A stretch of 64,000 bases of DNA from Oryzias latipes (GCF_002234675.1 NC_019876.2:28905196-28969195); one strand, 5' to 3'. Counted from the stretch's first letter, positions 24,401-39,400 are shown. Made by a program: numbers and translations. Notes: generated by a model not told the origin, from the sequence alone.

Positions 24401-27400
24401 ACGTCGCCGGGATTGGCGTCAACGGGGCCCCAACTCTAGAGCCAAGTTGGGGCTCGCAGGCGAGTGCCTGGTGACCAGGGCTCTCTCTACGGGCCCCGGT
24501 CTGCACCACTCTCCCATGGGGCCACCACCCATAGGAGACCTCAAAAGGGGCGGTGCCATGTGGTTTGGGTGGCAGTCGAAGGCGGGTGCCAAACTCCGGT
24601 CACGGAACGTGGAATTCAGGTATCAAATTGACAGGTTTTTAAAAGCTATTTTCTATATTGTAATTAAGTTGGAAATGTTTGTCCTTTCTTTACAATTTTC
24701 ATTATTTCAAGTTTATTTTTGAGTTTAAAACTGTTTCCAAACAGTTACAGTCCTGTTTTTCATTCCCTTTAAGCTGATCCGGAATGAAACAATGACATAT
24801 TTAGTTCACATCAGTGGGGAAAAACGACAAAATGACCCCTTTCTTCCACCCGGCAGCCTCCGTCTTCAGCAGTAATCGTTCTTAAGATGTCCACTACCGT
24901 GCACTGATCCTCTCAGTCAAGCGGTTTGTGCTGAGAGACAAGTTGCTGTGCTTCTTCTGCAGATGTCCCCGATGTTCAAACAGAGCCGTCAGGTTGTGGG
25001 AATAAAGCTGAGACGACTTTCCTGCAGGAAACACGTGGAAGTGGTTTAAAACACGCCCAGCGGGTGCGACCGGCTCCATTGAGCTTCCAAAGAGCCGCTT
25101 TACCTGACACGGACATCAGCACGTTGTTCATGACGTACAGCCACGTACAGCGCTGAGGCACGAGCTGCAGAAAAAGACAGAACAGGGAGTGGCTGCAGCT
25201 TTCCCGCTCATCCTTGCTGCCCACAGAAGCTCGTTACCTTCTCTAGCGTGTCCTCGTGAAGTTCATTGAGGTTCAGTATGTAGATGCCCTCCTCTGCCCC
25301 CAGAATAAGGTACTGATCTGCAAGGAAAACACCAGGGAGCGGAATCCAGAGACTATTAGAGTTTGATGGTGTTTGAGCAGAGCGGACGGCCGGACGTCTC
25401 ACCTCTGGATTTAGGGAAAATCCAGGTGGCAGCACAGTGGATTTTGAGAGGACAGCCGTTGAAGACTTTAGAGAAACAGGCTCCCATCTGGAGAACGAGA
25501 GGAAAAGACTGAATCCAGACTGCTTTTGGTACTTTGGTACTGTCAACACAAATGAATCTGACACAAGAGTTTCAGAACACGTGTGGGGTGGGAGGGGCCT
25601 GCTCTGCTGCCATTCCAACCATAACCTTCTGGACCAAAGATGAATGAATCCTCAAAATGTAAACGCTTTTGTTCATTTGATATAAAAATCCTTTCAAAAA
25701 TTGGATCATATCCATAAATCAGTTTTCTTTCAGCTCTTTCTTATAATTTTTGTTTTGTTAGTTCAGTTTTAAGTTCTGATGGCGGTGCACACATGGCTCA
25801 GCGCTCCGTGGCGTGTTTGGAGGTTTTTGTGTGCGTTTTGCTTCATGAACAATCCGTCAGGCGAATATCGTCTCCAGCCGCTGTGAGCGACTTCAGATCA
25901 GAGAATGCAGTGAACCAATGGTGATGAGTGAGTTTGATAATTCATGTAATGACAGAGAAATGTGTGTGGATATGTGTGTCTGTGTATGAGTAAAGGTGGC
26001 TGTGTTGTATGATTGTTGTATTTAATACCTAGTTTATTTTATTCTATTTTTCTATTATATTTTAGAGACTGAATGAATAGAGAATAGTGCACTGACCAGA
26101 GAGCATTTAAAAGCTTGTTGTACTCGAGACAATGACAATAATAAATCTAATTTAATCTAGTCTAATCTATGCTAATCTACTCTAACCTAACCTAACCTAA
26201 CCTAGCCTAGCCTAGCCTAACCTAACCTAACCTATCCTATCCTATCCTATCCTATCCTATCCTATCCTAACCTAACCTAAGCTTACATAGCCTAGCCTAG
26301 CCTGGCCTAACCTTACATGGCCTAGCCTAGCCTGACCTAACCTAGCCTAGCCTAACCTAGCCTAACCTAATCTAACCTAACCTAACCTAGCCTAGCCTAG
26401 CCTAACCTATCCTAACCTAGCCTAGCCTAGCCTAACCTAACCTAACCTAGCCTAACCTAGCCTAGCCTTACATGACCTAGCCTAGCCTTCCCTTACCTAA
26501 CCTAACCTAGCCTAGCCTAGCCTAGCCTAACGTAACCTAACCTAATCTAATCTAATTTAATCTAATCTCATCTAATCTAATATATCATAACCTAGCCTAG
26601 CCTAAACTAACCTAATCTAATCTAATCTAACATAACCTAGCCTAGCCTAGCCTAACCTAATCCAACCTAACCTAGCCTAGCCTAACCTAACCTAACATAA
26701 TATAACATAGCCTAGCCTAACCTGACCTAATCTAGTCTAATCTAATACAATCTAGTTAAATTTAAATTTAAATCTAATTTTATCTAACGTAGTCTAAATC
26801 TAAACTAATCTAATCTTATCTTATCTAAACAGTTTTTCAAAACCAAAACTAATAAACAATCGCAGGATAAATTGGTATTTAATGCACTCGGTTCGGTGCA
26901 GGAACGTCGTGGTCAAACCTTTGGCAGAGGCAGCAGACACACTCGGACATCAAGTCACTCAGAGTTAAGCCACATGCAGCCAGAGTTAACACTTACATGG
27001 ACCTGAGGGGTGGGAGGAAGTCCATGACAACCAGCTCTCTACAAATGAAGGTTAGACACAAGGAAGGAACACAGACGTCATCATCAACACAGAACCCGGG
27101 TTCGAACGCTTGTCTTCAATACTTCCAGCACTGCACTCACTGGAGGGTTATTAGGTTAGCAAACTGCGCACGCCTCCTACCGCTTCCTGAAAGACGTGGT
27201 GAGCACATCTGACAGAAACTCACCGAGTCTTCCGTCTTCCTCCTTAGCGTGCTCCATTCAGGTGACAGAGGCGCATCTCTTCTTGGCGAGGACACGGCGG
27301 TCGCCGGCCTCATGTCCGCTATGAGAGCGTCCTCCACAGGCAGGCACGAGTCCCTGCAGCGCTGGCTGATGTCGTCAGTGGCTGAGCACCTCGCCAAAAC

Positions 27401-30400
27401 TTTAATTAGAAAAAAAGGTTTTCAGAATTTACACAGACAGCCCCCACATCTCGGCGGGAGCGGAGACAGAACTGCGTCGTGTGCTGCACCTGCGGTGGAC
27501 GCAGGTTCGGCTGCATCAGGGCCCAGCGTGCAGCTCGGCCTCGCGCTCAGCTCTCTCTCCTCGGAGCTGGACGTCAGCGAGCTGTACGCCGGCAGGGAGG
27601 CCGTTGGACTCATCAGGCCCGTCTTCACCCCTCCCTGAAGGCACCAGAACACTTTCAGACTTTAAACCCCGGCAGCAGGTCAGCATCCTGATGGACCAGA
27701 CTCAAACAGGAAGACCTGATCCGCATCCAGCAGCTCCATCAGCAGACGACTGAAAGAAGCTGCTTCTCCCACTAAAAACCAGCCGTGAAACTGAACATCA
27801 TCTTCATCAAGGCTCCTGCAGGGGGGGGCTCCTCCCGGTGCGTACAGCCGACCAAGTTTGACACTTTACCAAAGCTTTCAGTTTCAAATAAACCTGAATG
27901 AAGGATTTGTTCTACTTCTAAACCAGAGTTTGAACACCGTCAACACTGCAGATCCATCTGGGTTTCCGACTTCCTGCAGATAAACACTCAGCTGGTTAGT
28001 AGTTTGGTTTGTGTCGTCATCATTGGTGAACACGGCTAGTCTGCAGCTCACCGCTCGCCCAGGGGAGGGGTCAAAATGCAGAAAAGAATTTCCCCATTGT
28101 GGGATAAATAAAGTATCAATTATTATTATTATTATTATTATTATTTATTGCTATTTCAAATGTTTTTTGCATAAATTGATCTTTTTTTTTTATCTGGCAG
28201 AGTTCACCTAAAAAATGATAAGATTATTTAGCTGCAGGACATTTTCCTAAAATGAATTCTTAGAGAAGGCAACCTAAAAAAAAGCCTTTTCTGTTGTTAT
28301 GATTCCACTCAGAATAAAAACCTGAGTACATTTAGTTTAGAATCCAATGCAAAATACATGGAAATATGTATTTAGAGCAGATTTCCTCTGGAAAGGGACT
28401 CTATCATGAAAAGAACAGAGTGGACACAATCACATCTTTCCATCATTTCTTGTAAAAACAAATTTATTCTGTCAGCATTGGTCAAGAATACCATGTTTTT
28501 TTAATAAAATAATTTTAGCCATAAATGAATAAAATGGAACTTACTAAATAGCGTTAGGTTAAGTAAATAAAGCTTATTATTTTAAACAATTGTTCTGTTT
28601 TTCTTATTCGTCTCACAGCCACTACCTACATTTTTGCTCGTGTGAAATGTCGGCCATCCATGATCCATGCGTGATCTACGTCATTCACACGTGTTTCTTG
28701 TGTTCATTGATGTGCTCAGACGTCCGTTGAGGGTATCAGAATTTTTGATTGGTTGACAATGACACAGTTTATGAGTATTTTACCTAGTTTATACACAATT
28801 ATTACGTAAATCTTGCACAGTTGTGTGTGATTTTTGTGAGATTCCTCCACTAATGTGTGTCTTTCCAGGAGCGTTCCACGTTTGTCTAACAGAATGTTCA
28901 TGCATGAATCACTGATGTGTAACTTTTAGATCACGTATACGGCGCACAGATCACGTTCAGATGACATCATTGATGCATGAATCAAACACGGTTCATGTTC
29001 TACGTTGGTTTACGTGTTCTTAGCGTGTTTATTCCTACTTCTTCTGTGGTTTTAATGTGGTTCATTCCTGATACATCTGTGAACATTTCACCTAAAGACC
29101 ACAACTTTCTCACTTTTTCAACGCAGATTCACGTATGACCAGTTTACATCCGTGACATATGCAGAAAATGTACGTAGCGGCTGTGGGACACGGCGTTTAA
29201 AGCCAAAGCTCCACGATGGAGGCCATCATTAACGGTGCAGAGCTGAAACCCGGGACACCTGCTGGTTGGTTACTCACCTCGGCGGACGGCCCCCTCCCAA
29301 TGGTCAAACTCCTGAAACAGCAAAAACACTGATTAGAAAAATGAGTCAAATAATCTGGTAACTGTGACACAAAGATGGCCAACAAAGGCGGAGCTGAGAA
29401 GGTCAACAGCAGCACACGGACCAGTCTGGAGAAAACTCCAACCAAGCAGACAACAAAGCTCTGAGGAGCTGGAACCAGTGGGTTTGTGACCGTTGGAATC
29501 TGGTTCCAGGCCGGGGGGGGGGACAGAAACCCGGTGATTCTGTCCCCGGCGTACGCTGAGGTGAGAGGTTTGTTTGGGGAAAGCAGGGTGGGGGGCACAC
29601 TGCGGTCATGAGAGGCTGGGGGGAGGGGGGCAGGCGGGCGAGGCCTACCTCATCTGCAGAGCTTGCTCCACACATTCCAGCAGGCCCCTGCAACAGGAAG
29701 ACCCCTGCTGTTTATCTGACTGCAGGGCCCATGGGCCCCCACCCAAACCTGTCTGTATGCATCCCCCCCCCCCCCACGAAGGTACCATCCGCACTCATTT
29801 AAAGAGCTTCATGAAAATGACAATTGTTTTTAGTGCTCCAAACAGTTTCTATATCAGACACAAAACAGATTAACTCCACTTCAACTAAAGTCCAAACTGT
29901 GGCTAAAGCTTTATTCACAGCACCTGTACGGGTCACCCCCCCCAAAACACCAAATTCTAGTCCTAATTATGGTCAGAAAGGGTCAAGTTTTCCTTAGCCA
30001 TTTCGTTAACCTTTTTCCCTCCTGTTTTTATAATTTTCCACTGAAATCAGCATCACTGCTGGACTTTGAATCCTCTGATTCTGGTCACAGAACCTTCATA
30101 GACTTAATAGATGATAGAAGGAAAAAACCAGGTCTGCTGCTTTTTGTGGTGTTTGGACTCAGTTTGATCTCAAACATCGACCTGAGGATGTCAGAATCAT
30201 CCGTACACTAACTATAAAACACATTTTCAGAAACTGTCCTCCTCCTGTATAAAGAAATATTCTACAGCAGAAGAAAGGAGACAAAAATGCGTGGACCCTT
30301 ACAGTGAGGCGTCTTCATCTCCAGACAAACTCCAGTCATCATCACACTGCGTCCAAACAGAAGCTTTGGTCAGGCTCACGTTCTATCATTTTCTGCTAGA

Positions 30401-33400
30401 GCTGTACAAAACTGTCACCCACGTTACCATGTCAGGATACGGCTCTGTGACTTTCCTCCGCGGCGGTCCGAACTTCACCTGGTCAACTGCGAACACAGGA
30501 GGACATCACGTTAACCCTCCGAAAACGCTTCAGACGATCGGAAGTTCTGCTGACCGCATCATGCGGAAACGTTCTCGTCTGTTTTTACTGAACGGAATCA
30601 CGGAGGAAATGGTCTTCAAGCACAACGAGGCAAAGCAGTGAAGAAGAAGAGGATGAAGAAAGTGTTGGATCTAAAACTAGAAGCTGTTGTTCTCTGTGTC
30701 TGAACGCCGTCTGGTCTGGACAAATCAACAAACATCAGGATGTTGAGGCGGTTGGGTAAAGCTGAGGGGAGGAAATAAGTATTTGATCCCTCGTTTGATT
30801 TTGTTGGTTAGGCCACCTAAAAAGAAACTGAGGGAAAATCCCACCTGTTTGAACTGATCACCTGTAGAAAAGACACCTGTCCTCAGAATCCGTCCATCAG
30901 TCAGACTCCAAACTCTCCAACATGGAAAGACTAAAGAGCTTTCAGCTGGTTTCAGGTAGAAGATTGTAGACCTGCACCAGACTATGGACTACAAAACCAT
31001 CAGCAAGAAGCTGGCGGTTACCATGACAACTGTTGGTGCAACATGACCATCAATCCACCTGTAGGTCTGAGGCTCCAAACCAGATCTGACCTGGTGCGGT
31101 TTCCATGATCATGAGACATCAGCCTAAAACAACACGGCAGGAGTTAGTTGCTGATCTCAAAGCAGCTGGAACCACAGTCACCAAGAAAACCATTGCTGAT
31201 GCTTGACGGTTTCCCATCATGCAGTGCTGGCAAAGTCGTCCTGCTTAAGAAACCGGCTGAAGCTTGAACTCCTTCATGACTTGGAGAGGGATTGGGGGAA
31301 GGTGCTGCGGTCAGATTAGACCAACGTGGAGCTCTTTGGCTTCAACTCAACCCGTCTGCTGCCTGTGAACCCAAGAACACTATCCCCACTGTCAAGCACA
31401 GAGGTGGAAGCATTATGGTTTGGGGCACAGGGTTACTTCAACGTCTTCCCAAAACCTGCAGCCAAGACAACCAAAGAACAGCTGAAGAAGAAGCAGAGCA
31501 AGGTCATGGAGCGGTCCAGCCGGTCTCTGGACCTCAGTCCTATAGAAAACCTCTGGAGAGAAATGAAGCTCAGCGTTGCTAAGCAACAGCCACCAACTCT
31601 GAATGATTTAGTCATTTGGGAAGAAGGATGGACCAGAATTCCTCCAGATCTGCAGAAACCTGATCATCAAGAAACGTCTGACCTCTGGGCTTGATAATAG
31701 GGGCTTTTACCACAAAGTACTAAGACTTTTTTTCCCCTAGAAAGAGGCTTCAGATACGTATTTCTCTCAATAGAATTTGTGTATATAATTTCTTTAAAGT
31801 GAATTTCTTCATTTTTTATTTCACTGAACTTACCATCAGCATGACAGACTGTCGGTTTTTGCTTAGGTGGGCAAACCAACAAAACCAGTAAAGGTTGAAA
31901 TACTAATTTCCTCATCTCTACTTGGCTGTTCTGGTTATAATGATCAGCCTGAACGGCTCCTGCTGTGACCTTGCAGTTCACCTCCTCTGGACGTTTCCGG
32001 CTTGTAGTAGTCTCATCTGAAGCAGCAGCTGTGTGAATCTCACCAGCAACCACAAGGTAAAGGTGCGGAGGTGTGTGGTTTTACACGAAAGGCTTTGTTG
32101 ACAGAGATGGGGTTAACACCAGCTGTAATTATGTAAGGTGTCGGCCAAAGTGGAGAGCCAGCCTCTTTATCAGCCAGCCGCCTGTGACTAAAAGCCTGTT
32201 GAAGCTCCCTAGCATGAAGTCACAGCAGCGAATGCACAGAAGCCGCTCTGTGTGTCCCACAGTGACATCTATGCCTGCATCCCACACGTACAGAAGAGTT
32301 ACAGGACGGCCTCGAGAGCTTCACTGAGAGCCTTTTGTCCCGGGAAATATCATGGAGATTACAGCACTAAATACTGAGCCCCGCTCCGGACAATAAAGCT
32401 ACTTATTAGCAGGTTCAGCCAGCAGACGGGATATTTCACATGCATCCATACAAGAAACATCAACTAAAAATGCATGAATCTGGTCTGAGGTTACAGCACA
32501 TGATGTGGGGAGCAGTGGGCGTGTCCTCACATTGTTTCTCAGACAGCGTCCTCTGCACAGGCAGCCGTTTCTCTGCAGCCTGAATCTTGTCGGGAGAAAC
32601 TTCTCCGCTCTGTCAGAGAAGAAAAAACAAACAAACTCATTCACACCCGGTCAGGTTTTAGGCGCAGACTCTGCTCTGCTACAGAAAAACAAGTCCTTGA
32701 TGTCTGTGCAAAACCCTCCTCCTTCTGCTTTAAATCCTTTAGAGCTGCATTACTTAATATTTGAGGTGGGGGGGGGGGGGGCAGCATTTTGTCCCACTTT
32801 GGGATACAAAAATAATCGATGTTAAATGCTTAACGCTCTATAGCAGTCTTTAGGTGTGGGCCGTGTCACACTGCAGCTACGTACATTCCAGGGAAGAAAA
32901 CTGGTCATACGTGGGGAAAAAAAGGAGAAAAGTTGCGTGACATTGTTACAGATGTATGAACCACGTTAAAACCACTGAAGAAGTACTAACAAACCACGCA
33001 AAGAACAAGTAAAGGCATGCTTTGTCAGCACCATGGTCAGCTCCCGCCGTTGGAAATCGCGATGCTTTGTTTTAATCAGTCGGATTCCCCTGATCTGCAC
33101 CAGTTCTAAGTTAGCTGTTAGGCGCCAGCCGAGGCAGCCCGCCAAGACGGGGACCCCCGCAGTGCACTAGACCCCGCCCCGCGAGAGACCTGACCCCCTG
33201 CCTGGACTAACTGGACGAATGGAGTGGGAGACCCCCACACAGTACAGACTGAGTACTGAAGTCGGGCGTGAAGCGTGTGATTATTGTGATGTTTATCTGT
33301 AATTCATCAGTGATTCATGCATCAATGATGTCATCTGAACGTGATCTGTGCGCCGTATACGTGATCTAAAAGTTACACATCAGTGATTCATGCATGAAAA

Positions 33401-36400
33401 GTCTGTTAGACAAACGTGGAACGCTCCTGGAAAGACACACATTTGTGGATGCATCACACAAAAATGACACAGAAATGTAAGATTGACGTAATAATTGTGT
33501 ATAAACTAAGTAAAATATAAACTGTAATTTTAAGTCAACCAAAAGTTCTGGACATCTCTAAACTGAATTCACGTAAAGACCCGTCGGCTGAAACCCTTAA
33601 CAGACGTCTGAGCACATCGACAAACGTAAAAAACACGTATGGATGATGTAGATCACGCATGGATGACGGAAGACCAACATTTCATACGTGGAAAATGTAC
33701 GCAACAGCTGCGTGACATAACTGTAAGAAGATTAGATCTGACATGAGAATCATCGTCACAATAACTCTTATTAGGATTTCTGAGGACAGGATACAAAACT
33801 GCTGATTGATGTGAACATCAAGAGTTCTGTAACTATGTCAGGGAGGAACTTCAAGGCCCTTTAGGTCTATCAGTATTGTAAGCACACAAATGCAGGTATA
33901 CTGCTAATAATGATGTTTTCTACTAACAAAGTGTCTGGGCCTCTCATAAAACAGAGTTGTAAGCCTCTAAACAGTCCATAGGGGGATTGGGCGTGGCTGT
34001 GAGTGGGACTGACCTCCAGGTCGTTGTCGTCGATGGTGTGTGCGAGCGGGCAGTGCAGCTCCGGGTTGTTGGCCATGTCCAGCAGTTCGATCACCAGGTT
34101 TCGGGTGAGCAGCTGGGTCACAAAGGGATGCTGTGGGAACCAGACGCAGGAAATGACATCAAAAAACCGACATGCTAGCAGGAAATGGTTCATCTGACAG
34201 AAGAAGAACATTAATCAAAGCTGTGAGCGGCGTTGGATGACCCGCTGGCGCCCTACTGCCCTCAATGGCTGAGCAGCTCCCCCTTCCCCACCCCCTCTGC
34301 TCCTGCCTCCCTCGTCAGAGCTGCACGTTATAAATTCATCAAAAATAACCCCTCTTTTTGTTTTATCTCCATAGCAACCATTTTATGTTTGGGTCGCCTC
34401 GGGTTGACAGACAGGTTTTTGTCATCTTTAGAAGAATCGGCATCGGTACGTTTTTGGATTTCCTTAGCAACGGAGGTGTTTTGTTTACTACGGCCACTGT
34501 CCCAATATAGTCCTTCGGTATATGGTTCTGTTCAGCTTGAGCCAAAAATTCATAATTACACTTTTACAATATTCATGTGAGAAATGAGCGAGGAACATCA
34601 AATCTACAGCTTCTAAATCCTCAGACGCTGTTTGAGGATTTAAGGGACAATAGATCCAAATCTCTAGGAGGAATTTCTTCCTGAAGTCAAAGGTCAACCA
34701 AACTTTGATTGTGGTTGTGGACTTAACCTTGTGTGAAACTTTGCGAAGACAAAAGTTTTGTTTCCCATATTGTGGGGAAAAAGTCACTGAATGGCCACCA
34801 AACTGTAGGTCCAGTGACCATCCCATAATAATTTCAAAACTTTCTTTGGATCTTCCCAACACATCTCTGGATTTTGAAATATTTTCTTGAGCTCCACAAA
34901 ATATTTTGACCCCGTTCATTTTTAGTTGGTTTCTCCTGCTGTGATGTCATCAATTTGAGGTGGTGGTGGTGGTGGGGGGGGGGGGGGGGGTCGTTCACTA
35001 TGTCAAAAATTCCTTTTCATCGGGTATTTGGTTCGGGACAAATGTCGGTGGTGAGTTTTTGCTTCAGGCGCCGTTCAGAAAGAAGAATTCTGAAAACCAC
35101 CAGCATGTCCTTGGGGTCCAGGATGGCTGTAGGAGCACGCAGGAAGACATCAAAAGTTTTGTTTTTTACAGAGATCAATGCAAAGTGGTGTTTTTTCATC
35201 ATGATGAATGCCCCCACCCCCCAGTAGGTAAAACCGCAGACAGCACCGCTTGTTGAACAGATGAATCGTTTCAGAGGAAGATTAAAAGAACGTGAGAAGA
35301 CAAACAGAAGAAAAGCACAAATGCTTCATGGGAAAAACGCCCATGAAGATGTTAATGTTACTGCAGAGCAGCCAAAACCACAAATGAGGCTTTGAACGTG
35401 CATCCACCTGCAGCAGAGTCTCTGCTGACGGCCTTTTCCTGGGATTTTTGATGAGAGCCATCTTCACAAAGCTGTGAAAACCTGCAGACCTGCGGAGGAA
35501 AGAAATGATGACGAATGAAAGAGGGAATCTGTTGGAATACAGACTCAAAGAGGACGGTTTCACGCACCACTTGCTCTTATCCTTCAGTTTAGGAGGCTGG
35601 AAGCTGCTCTTTGACATCAGCATCAGCGCTCTGAAAAACATCGAGGATGTTACTGGACTGAAAAGAAACGCCATGAATGCAAATATGTCGCATCGACGCT
35701 ACGTTGGGAAAACGTGGGCGTGGTCATAAATGCCGGGGATGGGGCCTTTTTGGAAATGAGGCGACAGCAGGGCGGTGGCAGCCAGATCGCCGCCGTCGGG
35801 AAGCAGCTCTTTTTTTTGAGCAGACAGATGAGAGCTGAAAGCCTCTTGTGTTGGACATCTTTTACTGTTACAACAGGGTTTATGAATCTTCAGACGCACT
35901 AAGTGTATATTTGAATAAACCCCTTACGTAATTTTATTTATATTAAAAAAACGGGCAATTCTGCACCCACTGGTCGTTTACAGCTCAGATTTTAATCTAA
36001 TCAATTTACATGTTTACATATATTTAGACGGCATGTCTCCCAAGAGAGAGTGTTCTGTCTTCATCGGGTTCTCCTCAGCATCAGCTGTGATTGGTCGACC
36101 TGCAGGCCGCTGAGTCGCTGTGGTTCAACGCCATGATGAGTGTCGTGCGCCGTCAATGCCATCTCCACGTTTGGACCCACGGTGGCCGGGATCGCCACAT
36201 GGATGTTCGGGCATCGCATGGCCCCTTGGCCCCCATGTCAACAGCCATCGTCAAGCGATGGCAGACGGTGGCGGTGCGACGGCAGCACAGGGGCAGGGGG
36301 GGTAGCGTTGAACACTGACTGATGTCCAAACGTCGTCGGGTCACCATTTAATTTGTACTTTTTCTTAAAACCATGGCGTGTGGCGTGTAAAAGAACGACT

Positions 36401-39400
36401 GCCCCCTCCCTTTATAAATGTTGCTCCACAGCCACCTGCCGCATTTGCTGACAAACTGGCGTCTCGGTCGCGCGGTGGTATTTTGGGATGTGTGACCGTA
36501 GCCTGACTGTGTCATAATTCCTTATATGCTCCTGGATCGCCTCCTTGGCGAGCAGACGTACCTCATCGGGTGGAGGTCAAACATGGGCGGCTGAAGTTCC
36601 GCTAACTCGATGGCGGTGATGCCCACAGCCCAGATATCACACAGGTGGTTGTAGCCGCCCTTCTTCTCCACTGCAGCCACCTCTGGAGCCATCCTGAACA
36701 GAAGAACGAGGACCAACAAGCTGAGAGGAGGGCAAGAAACAACAGAAAAAGAGCTTTGTCGTCTCCTAAAACACGGCTCAGCAGGATCTGCACGGCTGCT
36801 TAACCCTCTTTGTCATTACAAGTTTCCCACCTGCAGACTACGTAAACGCAGTTTTCACGACAAATATCCAAGAAAATGTCCAAATAATTAGCAGATGAAG
36901 TAAGACTCAGGAAATTCTAATTCTTGCTTTAGACTTTTTGTGAGATGCTAACAGACTTTTCATGCATGAACCACTGATGTGTAACTTTTAGATCACGTAT
37001 ACGGCGCACAGATCACGTTCAGATGACATCATTGATGCATGAATCACTGATGAATTACAGATGAACATCACAATAATCACACGCTTCATGTTCTACGTTG
37101 GTTTACGTGTTCTTAGCGTGTTTATTCGTTCTTCTTCTGTGGTTTTAACGTGGTTCATTCCTGATACATCTGTGAACATTTCACCTAAAGATGAAAACTT
37201 TTCTCACTTTTTCCACCTAGATTCATGCATATACAGTTTTCGTTTGTGCTACATGCGCTAAATGCACGTAGCGGCTGTGGGACACGACCTTTAGCTGTGA
37301 ATTCAGACACAGCTTTGATGGTTTTTGTGTCCGTTGACGCATTTTTTCCCCGCCCAAAACTCATCGCTGTGGTCATCAAAGCGGGGAAAGTTTCAAGCTT
37401 CAAACGTCTTTTAGAGGATGTGCAGAGAGGATGCTGCTCGCTTACCAGTAAGGCGTTCCAATGAAAGACTTCCTTTTGGCCACAGAGGCACTAATTTCTA
37501 CCGCCACGCCAAAATCAGCTGGACACAGAGCACAAAAACACAACAATCCGTTTGTATGAACCTGCTAGTCTCTTTTCTGTGTGTGTGTGTGTGTGTGTGT
37601 TCACATGCTAACCCAGTTTCACGTCTCCTCTCTCTGTCAAAAGGATGTTGGCCCCCTGGAGACACACAGACACGCTCAACAGAACGAAATGCTGAAACAC
37701 AATAGGCTACTGGATGTTCATATATGAGATACCTTTATGTCTCTGTGCATCTTTCCGGTTTCATGCAGGTGATACAAGCCCTGGAATAAAGACAGGAAGA
37801 ATGGGATTCCATGTTAATCGTAGTCCTAAACACTTTAGTCAGTCACTGCAGTCAGTGCTGCTTCTGTTACCATGGAGACGTCTCACCTGAAGGGTTTCCC
37901 TGCACATAAAAGCGATCTGCTTCTCCTTTAAAGGGCCTGTGACTGCAAAGAACAGAGTTCATGAAAAGTTAGTATCACTGCTCGTTGATGCTCTACCCGC
38001 TAGGCTTCAAACAAACCCAACTCCTTCCTGCTGCTTTAGTCATGACTGAACATCAAACCTTCAGTTTGAAAACCTTCCAGCTGATAAAAGCAGGTAAACA
38101 ATCCTGAAGCAAAAGTCCAGTTCTTGTTTTCAAGCTGCTGTTAAACCTCAGTGACATTTTCACTCCACAACACAACTCACAGAAAACACATTTGTGCGCT
38201 GATGTGGTTTTTCACAAACAAATTCCTTATTGTTCATGGAGTAACTAAAAAGCTTCCATCCTTTCTGGAAGGCTGCAGCTGAATGTCATCTTGATACTTT
38301 TAATTGTGACCAAATAGTGAGGAAGCGGCAAAAGACTCGGACAGGAGCAAACCGGGAATGGCAGATTGATATTTCTTTTTTAATTTAGAGTCATCAAATG
38401 CAGCTTCATGTTTAAAATGAAAAAGCATTTCTGTCATTGACTTTTATTTTTAATGACGCTACAGAAATGCTTCCATAAACCGGGACTGAGGAGCCTTTCT
38501 ACTGCATGATGGTCCATGTCTGAACATGTACGATGCTGAGGACGTGTCATGACGTTTTTAACATGGCTGCTTGGCATGCTTGTCACACAAATAATTTACT
38601 TCTATACCTCCTGTAATTTGGACATTCCTCCTTTTCCCCCCTTCTCTTAAACTTTTGTGACTGCGGACCTTCTCCCACTAAAAAACAAACATCCGAACTT
38701 GGACATCCGAAGATGGATGTTCATATTGCGCATTGAAAATGAAAGTGTTTAGCCGATCACCGCTAGCTCCCCAGAGAAAGTGTGTCTGTTAGCCTGGGGG
38801 AGGGGCTGGCAGCACAGACTCTTCCTGGAAGGGGCGGTTCCTCACTTTGTGATGTCACAATGTGAGAACGTGCTCGTTTTTTTGTGGATTAGGAGGGGCT
38901 GGTGCTCAAAGAAATGTTTCAGCATGATATAGGTCCTTTAATTTCTGCACCAAAGCCCACAGTTAGCTATTCTGTTAGCTCAGTCTATTTAAATCCATGA
39001 ATCCTTTTCATTTACAAATGAATGTTTTTGCTCTTGTAGTAATATGGCATCATAAGAGCTCCACAATAATTTAACTAGTGGTGTGTTTGAATGATACCCT
39101 GGTAGATATCCTGGAGGGAGCCTCCACCGCAGTACTCCATGCAGATCCAGAGTTTGGTGTTCCTGCAGAGACGCACGACGCTGCTGATTAGAACAGGTTC
39201 AGTCAGAACAAGACACAAGCTCAAGCACACGTGGCAATCAAACTCTTCTTCCTCGTCTTTCAGCTGCTCCCCTTCTCGTCATCATCATGGACCATAGATG
39301 GACCAGCCACCCTCATCCCCCCCCTTCTCCACATGCCTCCCAATGCAATGAGTGCAAATACATGCTGACGACAGCAGCAGCATCATGGGAAAAGGAGTTT

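Larger units (their letters stand above)
18450..25487 (-). other. map4k2: map4k2 exons 19-30: citron-homology (CNH) domain
   Basis: The domain runs from [17 protein letters not shown] (M485) to the C-terminus, ending ILTGHESSY. Typical strings are [77 protein letters not shown], and FDFPIETL. In the family it acts as a regulatory and partner-binding beta-propeller; human MAP4K2 binds Rab8 and TRAF2 through its C-terminal part. The stop TAA is at 18450-18452. Confidence 0.93.
26997..32609 (-). other. map4k2: map4k2 exons 13-18: divergent linker
   Basis: Exon 13 carries [11 protein letters not shown] and exon 14 [11 protein letters not shown], matching the family's [20 protein letters not shown] region. 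Exon 15 (34 nt) is tiny. Exons 16 (27630-27490) and 17 (27399-27224) encode Ser/Pro-rich sequence without clear counterpart; their frame is supported only by phase and lack of stops, and exon 16's acceptor is ambiguous by 4 nt (the 27630 start keeps the frame). Exon 18 (42 nt) encodes [11 protein letters not shown], nearly identical to human [11 protein letters not shown]. Confidence 0.7.

Noticed and set aside
26150-26835. Interstitial telomere sequence
   Set aside because: Vertebrate telomeres are TTAGGG; this is a pentamer with many variants, so a simple satellite is enough.
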